The notes below the pieces were generated by a model, which was not told the origin of the DNA, did no database searches, and saw only the letters and a program-made list of their open reading frames with translations. Source: DATBHM01 sp963772375 (GTDB taxonomy: Bacteria > Actinomycetota > UBA4738 > JACQTL01). Taken from it: a DNA stretch of 64,000 nucleotides. Location of the stretch: contig CAVYXG010000005.1 of assembly GCA_963772375.1 (NCBI GenBank), positions 1,240,001 to 1,304,000 on the forward strand, given 5' to 3'. Numbering within the stretch: the first letter of the stretch is position 1; each line of letters starts with the position of its first letter. Below are positions 50,321 to 58,345 of the stretch, piece by piece. Made by a program: the position numbers and the translations under genes.

Positions 50321-50929
50321 ATGGAGGGATTTCACGAGCGCGACGGCACCGCGGACCCCGTCGAGCGGTTCCGAGCGTGGTTCGGCGAGGCGCGGGACCA
50401 CGAAGGGGAGCGACTGCCCGACGCGATGGCGCTCGCCACGGCGACCCCGGAGGCTGTGCCCAGCGTTCGCATGGTGCTGATGAAGTCAATCGACGAGCGC
50501 GGACTGATGTTCGCGACGAACTTCGACAGCCGCAAGGGCCGGGAGCTCGACGACAACCCGCGTGCCGCCGCGACGTTCCACTGGGTGATACTGCACCGGG
50601 CGGTCCGTGTGGAGGGGCGGGTCGAACGCTGCACGGAGGCGGAATCGGACGCCATCTGGAACGCCCGTCCCCGCGAGGCCCGGCTGGCGGCGGCCGCGTC
50701 GGATCAGAGCCGGCCGATCCCCGACCGGGAGACGCTGGAGCGGGCGTTCGCCGAGCTCGACCAGCGATACCCGGGCGACGAGGTCCCCCGCCCGGCGACG
50801 TGGGGCGGCTACCGGCTGGTCCCCGACGTGTGGGAGTTCTGGCAGGGGCGCGACCACCGGTTGCACGACCGGTTCCGCTTCGTCCGGGACCGCACCGGAG
50901 CCTGGACGGTCGCCCGCCTCGCGCCCTGA
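50321..50929 (+). CDS. pdxH: pyridoxamine 5'-phosphate oxidase
   Basis: The 202-residue protein matches PdxH: AMALATATPEAVPSVRMVLMKSIDERGLMFATNFDSRKGRELDDNPRAAATFHW is the FMN-binding barrel. The C-terminal domain has WGGYRLVPDVWEFWQGRDHRLHDRFRFVRD, the substrate-binding signature. It oxidises pyridoxine or pyridoxamine 5'-phosphate to PLP using FMN and O2. Several PLP enzymes lie nearby. It is of normal length with no missing motif. Confidence 0.92.
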   Translation: MEGFHERDGTADPVERFRAWFGEARDHEGERLPDAMALATATPEAVPSVRMVLMKSIDERGLMFATNFDSRKGRELDDNPRAAATFHWVILHRAVRVEGRVERCTEAESDAIWNARPREARLAAAASDQSRPIPDRETLERAFAELDQRYPGDEVPRPATWGGYRLVPDVWEFWQGRDHRLHDRFRFVRDRTGAWTVARLAP

Positions 50930-50931
50930 CG

Positions 50932-50958
50932 GCCCGGCCGGCGTCGGCCGAGCCGGGC
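50932..50958 (+). terminator. GC-rich hairpin after pdxH
   Basis: GCCCGGC (50932-50938) pairs with GCCGGGC (50952-50958) around a 13-nt loop, 3 nt after the pdxH stop. There is no U-tract, as is common for terminators in actinobacteria. Confidence 0.4.
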
Positions 50959-51075
50959 GAGGTCAAAGGCGTCCCCAGATGAGGCCGAGCGTCCCGGGCG
51001 CGGGTGACTCAGGTTCCCCCGTTCGGGCGATGCGGATTCTCGCTGGCGTTCGCCGATATCAGGGGTGACGACCCC

Positions 51076-52803
51076 ATGAGCATGATCGCGAACATCACGG
51101 AGCCCATCCGGCGAGAGGCCCGCCGGTCCGGCCTCGGCGACCGCGGGAACATCTCGATGCGCGAGGTCGAGCGCCGGCGGCTCGAGCTGTGGGGGATCGT
51201 CCTCGCGATGCTCACGGCGGTCTGCGCCGGCGTCGTCGTGCTCTCCGCGTGGCCCCGCCCGGCCGATTCGTCGTCGCTCCTGTCCGCCCCGGTGCTCCGG
51301 GCGGCGATGGTGCTGCTGGCGTTGGGGTTCGGCGCGTACGTGATGGAGAAGGAGATCCATCTCCGCAAGCTCTCCGGCCTCATCACGGACGAGCGGGTCA
51401 CGATCGAGGCGCTCACCCGGCGGATCGAGGAGGACACCGCGCTCACCACGGCCGGCCGGGCCATCGGGGCCATGCTCGACGTGGAACGGACCATCGACCT
51501 GATCCTCGAGAGCGGCATCGACCTGTTGGAGGCGCAGGACGGCGCCGTGATGCTGGTGGACCGCCCGGGGATGCTCAGGTGCGTGGCCGCCCGCGGCATC
51601 GGCCGGGTCGGCGCCGCCGTGCCGTTCAACGAACGCGTCGAAGGGCGGGTGGCCGTCAAGCGGGAGTCCGTCCTCATCCCGGCCCCCCGACGGCCGTCGG
51701 TGCCGAACGGGTTCGACGCCGACTCGTCGGGCGACACGATGTGCGCGCCCATGATGAACGGGGAGGAGCTGGTCGGTGTGATCCGGCTGGACGCGCCCCG
51801 GGGGCGTTCGTTCGCCGAATCCGACCTGACCTCGCTGCGGGTGTTCGCGGAGCACGTCGCCCCGCAGGTGGCGAACGCGCAGATGTACCAGCGGGAACGC
51901 GCCCGCGTGGGCGAGCTGCTCGAGGTGTACCGGCTCAAGGCCGACTTCGTCTCGGCGATGGTCAACGAGCTCGCGCCGCCGCTTCGAGCCATGGTCGGGA
52001 GCGTCGAGAACCTGCGGGAGCTGGCGCTCACTCCGCAGCAGCGGGGCGAGGTGCTGGGCTTGATGGACCGGGAGGGGACGCGGCTGCTGCGACTGGTGGA
52101 CCGCCTCGGCCGGCAGGGCCGGCACGGGAACCGGGGCGCGACGGTCGGCGACGACCACGTCGACATCGGCATCCTGGCCCGGGCCGTGGCGGCCGAGTTG
52201 GAACGCCGGAACCGCCCGGTGAGCGTGGTCGCCGAGGACGACTGCGTGGTGCTGGGGGACGAGGAGATCGTCCAGCCGGTGCTCATGAACCTCGTGGACA
52301 ACGCGTACCGCCACGGCGCGCCGCCGGTGACCGTCCGGGTCGAACGCGACGGCGAGCGCGTGATCATGTCGGTCGAGGACCGGGGGCCGGGCGTCCCGCC
52401 CGAACGGCGGCAGGCGGTGTTCGCGGGGCTGCCGCCGGCGGGGGCGCCGCAGGGTCCCCGCGCCGGCGCGGGCCTGTCCATCGTGCGCGGCGTGGTCGCC
52501 GCGCTGCGGGGGACCGTCTGGGTCGACGACGTGCCCGGCGGGGGAGCGGCCTTCCGGATCGCGTTCCCCCTCGACGCGCCGGCCTGGTCGCCGCCAACCG
52601 ATCCCGAGCAGCTGCAGGTGCTGGAGGAGGGCGTCGGCGTCCACCACGAACCCGGCGACCCGCAGCCTCCGGAGCGCGACTTCGTGACGGCGGCGTCCGA
52701 GCTGAGCGCCCTAGCGCTCGGGGACGACGAGCCGGGCGCGATGACTGGCATGGGGGCCCTGGCGATGCCCGGTCCGCCGGCGCCGCCACCCATGCCGAGC
52801 TGA
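51076..52803 (+). CDS. membrane sensor protein with GAF and HATPase domains, phospho-His absent
   Basis: The 575-residue protein has two membrane helices (about 38-57 and 73-90), a GAF domain (about 120-265) and a dimerisation/HATPase_c module (285-525). N-box NLVDNAYRHG (405-414), G1-type EDRGPGVPP and GAGLSIVRGVV are intact, so ATP binding is plausible. The H-box reads FVSAMVNELAPPLRAMVG; Asn297 stands where kinases have the phospho-acceptor His (SHELRTP). The low-complexity tail is Pro-rich. No response regulator gene is adjacent. It could be a pseudokinase, or an ATPase that acts on a partner. Confidence 0.82.
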   Translation: MSMIANITEPIRREARRSGLGDRGNISMREVERRRLELWGIVLAMLTAVCAGVVVLSAWPRPADSSSLLSAPVLRAAMVLLALGFGAYVMEKEIHLRKLSGLITDERVTIEALTRRIEEDTALTTAGRAIGAMLDVERTIDLILESGIDLLEAQDGAVMLVDRPGMLRCVAARGIGRVGAAVPFNERVEGRVAVKRESVLIPAPRRPSVPNGFDADSSGDTMCAPMMNGEELVGVIRLDAPRGRSFAESDLTSLRVFAEHVAPQVANAQMYQRERARVGELLEVYRLKADFVSAMVNELAPPLRAMVGSVENLRELALTPQQRGEVLGLMDREGTRLLRLVDRLGRQGRHGNRGATVGDDHVDIGILARAVAAELERRNRPVSVVAEDDCVVLGDEEIVQPVLMNLVDNAYRHGAPPVTVRVERDGERVIMSVEDRGPGVPPERRQAVFAGLPPAGAPQGPRAGAGLSIVRGVVAALRGTVWVDDVPGGGAAFRIAFPLDAPAWSPPTDPEQLQVLEEGVGVHHEPGDPQPPERDFVTAASELSALALGDDEPGAMTGMGALAMPGPPAPPPMPS

Positions 52804-52845
52804 GCCCGGCCTGAGCAGCGCCGTTCCCCATGCCGAGCTGAGCCC
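52789..52845 (+). repeat. 19-bp direct repeat spanning a stop codon
   Basis: CCCATGCCGAGCTGAGCCC occurs at 52789-52807, covering the last codons and stop of the sensor gene, and again at 52827-52845. The period is 38 bp. A tandem duplication of the gene end is the likely cause. Confidence 0.7.
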
Positions 52846-52910
52846 CGCCTCCGCACCGCCGTTCCGCGGGTCGGTTCCGGGAGGGCGTGCCCCGCTAGCC
52901 TGTCGGCGCG

Positions 52911-53690
52911 ATGGACGACTCCTTCTTCGTTCCCGACGGCGACCGCTTCGTCCCGACCGAGCTCGCCAGGGGTCCGTGGAGCGCCGATGCGGCGCACGCG
53001 GGCCCGCCGGCGGCGCTGCTCGGCCGGGCGATCGAGCTGCTGGAGCCGCGCGACGGTTTGGTGGTGTCGAAGTTCGCCATGGAGATCCTCCGGCCGGTGC
53101 CGCTTCGGCCGCTCACGGTGACCACCGGGGTCGTCCGGCCGGGGAAACGGGTGCAGATGGCCGAGGCCGTCCTGGCCGACGGCGATGCGGAGGTGGCGCG
53201 GGCGTCCGCGTGGCGGATCCGTCCGCAGGAGGGGCTCGAGGGCGACGTCAACCTCGAACCCCCGCCGCTGCGAGGTCCGCTCGACTGCCCGGAGGTGCAG
53301 GGCTTCCCGATGCCGTGGCGTCCGAACTACTTCGACTCGATGGAGTGGCGGCACGCCGGTGGGAACTGGATCGAACCCGGCCCGGCCGCCGTGTGGATGC
53401 GGATGCGCGTGCCTCTCCTGCCGAACGAGCCGCCCTCGCCCCTCGCCCGCGTCCTCGCGGCGGCGGATTCGGCCAACGGCATCAGCTGGGAGCTCGACTT
53501 CGGGCGATTCCTGTTCGTCAACCTCGACCTGTCCGTGCACCTCGCGCGGATGCCGGAGGGCGAGTGGGTCTGCCTCGACGCGACCAGCCGGCTGGGGCGG
53601 AACGGGATCGGGTTCTCGCAGAGCGTGGTCTGGGACCAACGCGGCCGGTTCGGCGCGGGGGCGCAGAGCCTCCTCGTGTCGCCGATCTGA
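52911..53690 (+). CDS. acyl-CoA thioesterase-like (double hotdog) protein
   Basis: The 259-residue protein resembles the TesB-like/4HBT_3 thioesterase family: FVPTELARGPWSADAAHAGPPAALLGRAIE with the hotdog helix and the GPW/H-A-G-P-P motif, FAMEILRPVPLRPLTVTTGVVRPGKRVQMAEAVL (second strand) and a C-terminal hotdog ending NGIGFSQSVVWDQRGRFGAGAQSLL. It hydrolyses acyl-CoA to free acid. A TAGCCT box lies 9 nt before the ATG. Neighbours give no clue to substrate. Confidence 0.8.
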   Translation: MDDSFFVPDGDRFVPTELARGPWSADAAHAGPPAALLGRAIELLEPRDGLVVSKFAMEILRPVPLRPLTVTTGVVRPGKRVQMAEAVLADGDAEVARASAWRIRPQEGLEGDVNLEPPPLRGPLDCPEVQGFPMPWRPNYFDSMEWRHAGGNWIEPGPAAVWMRMRVPLLPNEPPSPLARVLAAADSANGISWELDFGRFLFVNLDLSVHLARMPEGEWVCLDATSRLGRNGIGFSQSVVWDQRGRFGAGAQSLLVSPI

Positions 53691-53762
53691 ACGCCGGCCC
53701 GCCGTGAGCGAACCCGCACCCCGGGGTTCGTCGTACGGTCATGTGGACGAGGAGGAACTGCG

Positions 53763-54494
53763 ATGGGGAACCGGGTGGTGTACTTCGAGATGGCCGGGCC
53801 GGACGCGGCCGGGCTCGCGAGGTTCTACGAGGAGCTGTTCGGGTGGACGACCCGGGAGATCCCGGGCGCCGACTACTTCCTGGTCGACACGAACGGCGGC
53901 GGCGGGATCAACGGCGGCGTGGGGAAGGTCGGCGAGGGCGAGGCGTTCGTGACCTTCTACGTCGAGCACGCCGACCCGCAGGCGCTGCTCGACCGGGCGA
54001 CCGGGATGGGGGCCCGGGTCGCCGTTCCGGTCACGGAGACGCCGATGGTCACGTACGCGCGGTTCGTCGACCCGGACGGGCTGCACGTCGGGATCATGAA
54101 GGCGGCAGAACCGGGAGCCGACCGGCCCGGACCGTCGGCAGGCGGGGGCTCACCGGTGGATTGGTTCGAGGTGCTGGGATCCGAGGCGTCGTCGACGCAG
54201 GAGTTCTACACGGGGCTCTTCGGCTGGACGATCGACAATGCGGGCTTCCCGGGCTACGCGCTGGTGTCGGGGGCGGGCGAGGTCGGCGGAGGACTGGGGT
54301 CGGGCGACGAGGCGCAGTGGGCGACCGTGTACGTCAAGGTCCCCGACGTCGAGGCGGTGCTGGCGAAGGCGGAGTCGCTCGGCGGCCGGCGCGTCTACGG
54401 GCCGAACGCCGTGGACGACCACATGCTGACCGGCGCCCTGGGCGACCCCGCCGGCAACGTCGTCGGGGTGTACTTCCACCCCGACCACGAGTAG
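53763..54494 (+). CDS. tandem VOC/glyoxalase-family protein
   Basis: The 243-residue protein contains two vicinal-oxygen-chelate modules, residues about 5-115 (VVYFEMAGPDAAGLARFYEELFGW ... FVDPDGLHVGIM) and about 130-240 (VDWFEVLGSEASSTQEFYTGLFGW ... GDPAGNVVGVYFHP). Such tandem proteins include glyoxalase-like and bleomycin-resistance-like proteins of unknown substrate. GAGGAGG precedes the ATG. It ends 3 bp before the convergent CapA gene. Confidence 0.85.
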   Translation: MGNRVVYFEMAGPDAAGLARFYEELFGWTTREIPGADYFLVDTNGGGGINGGVGKVGEGEAFVTFYVEHADPQALLDRATGMGARVAVPVTETPMVTYARFVDPDGLHVGIMKAAEPGADRPGPSAGGGSPVDWFEVLGSEASSTQEFYTGLFGWTIDNAGFPGYALVSGAGEVGGGLGSGDEAQWATVYVKVPDVEAVLAKAESLGGRRVYGPNAVDDHMLTGALGDPAGNVVGVYFHPDHE

Positions 54495-54497
54495 GCG

Positions 54498-55649
54498 TCA
54501 GGCCGGCGGGGTGATCGTTCCGTCGTCTGCGAAGCGGGCGGCATGCGGGCCGAAGTCCTCGTTCGACAGTGTGCGCACCAGCTCGACCGACTGCCGCGAG
54601 TAGTCGTGCAGCGGCCGGCCGGTGCCGCTCAACTTGACCGACACCAGGTGTCCGGAGGTGAACCAGCCCTTCGGTCCGACCGTGAGCTGGAGGATGCCGG
54701 ACAGCCCGACGATCCCCGCAGTCCCGAAGTTGTGCCACGACGCGAAGTCGCCGAGCGAGTACGCGATCAGGCGGTGCCCGTAGAACTCCATCCCGCGCAG
54801 CACGTGGGGACCGCTCGCGAGCACGAGGTCGGCGCCGTTCGCCACCGCGAAGTGGGCGAAGCGCCTCGGGTTCCCGCGATCCTCGCCGTAGGCGTGCTCC
54901 TCGTGACCGGTGACGTGGGTCGCGCCCGCGCCCTCCGCGCCGGCATGCATGTACACGACGACGACGTCGGCCTCGTCGTCGGCCTTGTGGATGAGCGTCC
55001 TGGCCGTGGCGAAGTCGAGCAGGTAGTTCGTCACCCGGTACGGCGCGAAGCCGACGAACGCCACCTTCGTGTCGCCAGCGTCGACGACGGCGATCTGCCC
55101 AGGGAGCCCGGTCTGCGCGATCCCGTGGGCCTTCAGTGCCGCGGACGTCTGTGCGACGCCCTGCGACCCGAAGTCGTGGGAGTGGTTGTTCGCGCTGTTC
55201 AGGACCTCGAACCCGTCGCCTTTGAACACCCCGGCGTACGCGGGCGGGTTCTTGAAGTCGAAGCAGTTCGGCGAGGGGCCCGAGCCGCACTTCGACGTCG
55301 TGGCGGTCGTCAGCGTGCCCTCGAGGTTTCCGAACACGATCTGCGCGTGGCCGAGCGCCGCCTGCACGTTGTCGAGGTAGTGCGCGGGGTCGGGCGGCAG
55401 GTCCGGCGTGTCGCCGAGGATCGTGTCCCCGACGAACGAGATGCTCACCGAACCGGGCTTCGAACCGGGACGTGCCGGTGCCGGGATCGCTCGTGGGGCC
55501 CTGGTCGTTCCGACCGATACGAGCGCCACCCTGGTCGTCCCGACCGACGCGTGGGCGGCGCTCGCGTTCGCCGCAGGCTGGATCGACCAGGCGAGCGCGA
55601 GTCCGAGCAGCGCCGGGAACGTGACGGCGCGGGTTCGGGCGAGCTGCAC
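54498..55649 (-). CDS. CapA-family (poly-gamma-glutamate synthesis) protein
   Basis: The 383-residue protein has a signal peptide (FPALLGLALAWSIQPAANASA) and the CapA/PGA_cap metallophosphoesterase-like fold: ISFVGDTILGDTP, IVFGNLEGTLT, VLNSANNHSHDFG, VVVVYMHAGAEG and LASGPHVLRGMEFYGHRLIAYSLGDFASW. It may act in surface polymer metabolism; many members lie outside capsule loci. The start is a GTG preceded at 6 nt by TAGGCT. The N-terminal linker carries an imperfect SVGTTR duplication. Confidence 0.85.
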   Translation of the reverse strand: MQLARTRAVTFPALLGLALAWSIQPAANASAAHASVGTTRVALVSVGTTRAPRAIPAPARPGSKPGSVSISFVGDTILGDTPDLPPDPAHYLDNVQAALGHAQIVFGNLEGTLTTATTSKCGSGPSPNCFDFKNPPAYAGVFKGDGFEVLNSANNHSHDFGSQGVAQTSAALKAHGIAQTGLPGQIAVVDAGDTKVAFVGFAPYRVTNYLLDFATARTLIHKADDEADVVVVYMHAGAEGAGATHVTGHEEHAYGEDRGNPRRFAHFAVANGADLVLASGPHVLRGMEFYGHRLIAYSLGDFASWHNFGTAGIVGLSGILQLTVGPKGWFTSGHLVSVKLSGTGRPLHDYSRQSVELVRTLSNEDFGPHAARFADDGTITPPA

Positions 55650-55692
55650 GCTTCGAGCCTACCGTTCGGATCCGGGGATGGTGGGCGCGATC

Positions 55693-56295
55693 TCAGCGTG
55701 AGAGCCGGCGGGCCAGGTCGAGCAGCGCCGCGAGGTCCTCGTCGGAGAGCCCGGCGGCCGTCTCGGCGAGCTGGTCCATCAGCCGGACCCGATCCCGATC
55801 GTCGGCCTCGTCGCCCGGAGGCCCCTTCCCCGCCGCGCCCACCGCGGTCGCCGGCCGGGAGGGGGTTCGTTCGAACCACCGCCACCCGCCGGTGGAACCG
55901 GCCATCCGACCGGCGGGCGGGACCGAGGCCGCCGGCGGGGGCGGGGGCGCGGCGGCCGGCACCGCGCCCGGGCCGGGCGGCTCCACGACCGTCGCGGTGG
56001 CGGGCCGAGCGGGCGCGGTCCGGCCGCCGTAGCGGTCGCCCAAAGCCAGGACCTCGGACGGACGGACCCCCAGAGCCTCGGCGATGACGAACAGCGCCTT
56101 CGACGAGGGCCGCTTCCGGCCGGTCTCGATCTCGGACAGGTACGGGTAGGAGAGGCCGGCCGCCCCGGCGAGGTCCTTCCGCTCGAGGCCGCGCTCGGTC
56201 CGGAGCACCCGAATCGCCCGGCCGAGCGCCTCGTAGTACCGGGGGTCGTCCGACCCCGAGATCGCGCCGGGTTCGGTGTCGGTGGGCTCTGTCAT
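55693..56295 (-). CDS. XRE-family transcriptional regulator
   Basis: The 200-residue protein has an N-terminal lambda-repressor-type HTH: LGRAIRVLRTERGLERKDLAGAAGLSYPYLSEIETGRKRPS...LFVIAEALGVRPSEVLALG. A proline-rich linker and a short C-terminal leucine-rich region (LDLARRLSR) follow. It diverges from the VWA gene by 91 bp, and an inverted repeat at 56331-56342 sits in that gene's promoter, so it probably controls it. An ATG at 56313 would add 6 residues. Confidence 0.85.
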   Translation of the reverse strand: MTEPTDTEPGAISGSDDPRYYEALGRAIRVLRTERGLERKDLAGAAGLSYPYLSEIETGRKRPSSKALFVIAEALGVRPSEVLALGDRYGGRTAPARPATATVVEPPGPGAVPAAAPPPPPAASVPPAGRMAGSTGGWRWFERTPSRPATAVGAAGKGPPGDEADDRDRVRLMDQLAETAAGLSDEDLAALLDLARRLSR

Positions 56296-56327
56296 GATGC
56301 AAGAGCCTAGCATCACGAGGCCGTGGG

Positions 56328-56356
56328 TTGACGTATCTACGTGTATAGCATAATCT
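56328..56356 (+). promoter_or_regulatory. promoter of the VWA gene with inverted-repeat operator
   Basis: TTGACG (56328-56333), 17-nt spacer and TAATCT (56351-56356) form a good sigma70-type promoter. The inverted repeat ACGTA-TC-TACGT (56331-56342) overlaps the -35, so a repressor bound there would block it. The adjacent divergent XRE regulator is the obvious candidate. The region is AT-rich compared with its surroundings. Confidence 0.55.
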
Positions 56357-56386
56357 TCACGCACACAGCAGAAGGAGGTTCGATCG

Positions 56387-57637
56387 ATGAAGGCTTCGAT
56401 CCGACTCGAGCACGAGCTCCTGGCCGTCGAGACCGAGCACGAGGTGAACGCCATGCTCGAGCTCACCGCTCCCTCGGCACCCGGGGGCGCGACCAGGCCG
56501 CCGCTCTCCCTGGCGGTGGTGATCGACCGCTCGGGGTCGATGGCCGGCCCCAAGCTCGACGTGGCGAAGGAGTGCGCCGCGTTCCTCATCCGCAGGCTCG
56601 CGCCCACCGACCGCCTCGCGGTGGTGGCCTACGACGACGGCGTGCGGCTGGTGGTGCCGTTCGGCCCGGCCGACCGGCAGGCCGCCCTGCACGCGGTGGC
56701 GGGCATCGGGGCCGGCGGTTCGACCAACCTCTCCGGTGGCTGGCTGATGGGCCTGGAACAGCTCCGGCGGGCGCCCGGCGACGGTCCGTCGCGGATCCTG
56801 CTGCTCTCGGACGGCCAGGCCAACGTCGGCATCGTCGACCGCGGGGAGCTGGCGCGGCTGGCCGGCTCGGCCGCGACCAACGGCGTGGGGACCACGACGA
56901 TCGGGTTCGGAGACGGGTTCGACGAGGAGCTCATGACCGGCATGGCCGACGCGGGGCGGGGGCGCGGCTACTACGCCGCCACGACCGACGAGGCGCCGGG
57001 CATCTTCACGGAGGAGTTCGAGGGGCTGCTCACGCTGGTGGCGCAGAACGTCGGCGTCGAGATCCGCCCGGGTGGCGCGGTGGAGATGCTCGGCGTGCTG
57101 AACGACCATCCGAGCGTCCCCATCGCCGGCGGCGTGGTGATCCAGCTGGGTGATGCGTTCGCCGACGAGATCCGTCGGGTGGTGTTCACCCTCAGGATCC
57201 CGAACCTGGCGGGCCTGGGCGTCGCCAAGGTGGCCGACCTCGTCGTCAGGTACACGACCGTGGGCGATCACGTCGGGCTCCACGAGCTCACCGTCCCGGT
57301 CCTGGTGAACGCGGTATCGGCCGACGAGGCCGCCGCGGCCGGCCCGGACGCCGAGGTCGTCGAGGAGGTCCTGGTCCTGAAGGCGGCCCGGGCCCAGGGG
57401 GCCGCGATGCGCCTGGCGGACGACGGCCGGTTCGACGAGGCGCGCCGGCTGCTCACCGACGCCGCCGGCGATCTCCGGCGGGCCGCGCCGGCCAGCGCCC
57501 GGGCCGCCGACCTGCTGGAGCAGGCCGAAGGGATGGAGACCGTGCGGCCGATGATGGCGGCCGGTGCCTACGACGCGGCGACGCGCAAGCGGATGCACTA
57601 CGAACGGCGCGGCCGCTCGCGCCGCAGCTCCCGCTGA
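56387..57637 (+). CDS. VWA-domain protein (Ca-activated chloride-channel-like family)
   Basis: The 416-residue protein has a von Willebrand A domain with a complete MIDAS: D47-R-S49-G-S51, T113 in GGSTNLSGG and D142 in LLSDGQANVG. It binds a divalent metal and probably a protein partner. The C-terminal part (about 215-330) is a beta-sandwich found in these proteins, then a helical tail with a basic end. There is no signal peptide, so it is probably cytoplasmic. AGAAGGAGG lies 8 nt before the ATG. Confidence 0.88.
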   Translation: MKASIRLEHELLAVETEHEVNAMLELTAPSAPGGATRPPLSLAVVIDRSGSMAGPKLDVAKECAAFLIRRLAPTDRLAVVAYDDGVRLVVPFGPADRQAALHAVAGIGAGGSTNLSGGWLMGLEQLRRAPGDGPSRILLLSDGQANVGIVDRGELARLAGSAATNGVGTTTIGFGDGFDEELMTGMADAGRGRGYYAATTDEAPGIFTEEFEGLLTLVAQNVGVEIRPGGAVEMLGVLNDHPSVPIAGGVVIQLGDAFADEIRRVVFTLRIPNLAGLGVAKVADLVVRYTTVGDHVGLHELTVPVLVNAVSADEAAAAGPDAEVVEEVLVLKAARAQGAAMRLADDGRFDEARRLLTDAAGDLRRAAPASARAADLLEQAEGMETVRPMMAAGAYDAATRKRMHYERRGRSRRSSR

Positions 57638-57639
57638 CG

Positions 57640-57756
57640 TCCTCACCTCCGTCGGAGGTTCTAAGGCCAAAGCCCGATTGGCAATCCCCCGCGCGGCGGG
57701 TGAGACTCCGGTGGACGGGGGACCCCCGTTCGACCGGCACGAGCCAGGGGGAACGG
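57640..57756 (+). other. hairpin-rich leader between VWA gene and 57757-58344
   Basis: Consecutive stems are: ACCTCCG/CGGAGGT with a 1-nt centre, GATT-GGC-AATC, CCCGC-GCG-GCGGG, and a compound stem CCGGT...ACCGG enclosing CGGGG-GAC-CCCCG, followed by the ribosome-binding site GGGGGAA. It is not a match to any riboswitch class I recognise. It could be a terminator plus mRNA leader, or a structured leader. Confidence 0.35.
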
Positions 57757-58344
57757 ATGGAACTACACCGCATCACCATGGACCCATCGGCCGCCAAGCG
57801 CGCCTGGCGGGAGCACCGCCGGGCGGGCGGCTCGGGTGAGGACGAACTGCTCCGCGAGGGCTACCGGGCAATGTCGCGGGGCCAGCAGCTCATCTCGCTG
57901 TCGGCGATGATGCGGGCCGCCGGCGTCGACGAGGGCGGGCACCCGCGCCTCGCGGTCTGCCGTTCGGACGCGCAGTGGGTGTACACGCACGGCGTGGCGC
58001 AGGACGGCGGGGCGGTGTTCCGGATGGACAAGGTGTCCGCCGACCGCGACCCCCGCCGGCGCGTGAAGCTCCCGGCGGACACGTTCCCGCGTCCTCGCCA
58101 GGTGACCTGGCAGAACTGGGCAGCCATGGTGCCGAGCGTCCCGCCGCCGCTCCGCCCCAGCCGGCGGCTCGGCGACTACTTCACCCTGTGGGACGTCAAC
58201 TGGCAGCTCATCCCGCCGGAGGACCCGGCGCTGCTGCAGCACGTGGGGGGCGACCTGTACGCGGTCGTGGCGGTGTGGGACCTCACGCCGCTCGAACGGG
58301 CCGTCCTGTCGAACCGGCTGCAGGAGCGCGAGCCCGGGTTCTGA
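57757..58344 (+). CDS. hypothetical protein
   Basis: The 195-residue soluble protein has a basic N-terminal helix (AAKRAWREHRRAGG) and a mixed region with WVYTHGVAQDGGAVFRMDKV and a W-rich stretch (YFTLWDVNWQLIPPEDPALLQHVGGDLYAVVAVWDLTPLERAVL). No family was recognised and there is no signal peptide. The start at 57757 has GGGGGAAC upstream. It may belong with the VWA gene, 120 bp upstream. It converges with the lysozyme gene, 1 bp apart. Confidence 0.65.
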   Translation: MELHRITMDPSAAKRAWREHRRAGGSGEDELLREGYRAMSRGQQLISLSAMMRAAGVDEGGHPRLAVCRSDAQWVYTHGVAQDGGAVFRMDKVSADRDPRRRVKLPADTFPRPRQVTWQNWAAMVPSVPPPLRPSRRLGDYFTLWDVNWQLIPPEDPALLQHVGGDLYAVVAVWDLTPLERAVLSNRLQEREPGF

Positions 58345-58345
58345 T

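Noticed and set aside
57640..57756. Possible c-di-AMP (ydaO) or cobalamin riboswitch because of GGGGGACC and GGTGAGACTCCGG.
   Set aside because: The conserved elements are not in the right order, and the B12 box and the ydaO core are absent.
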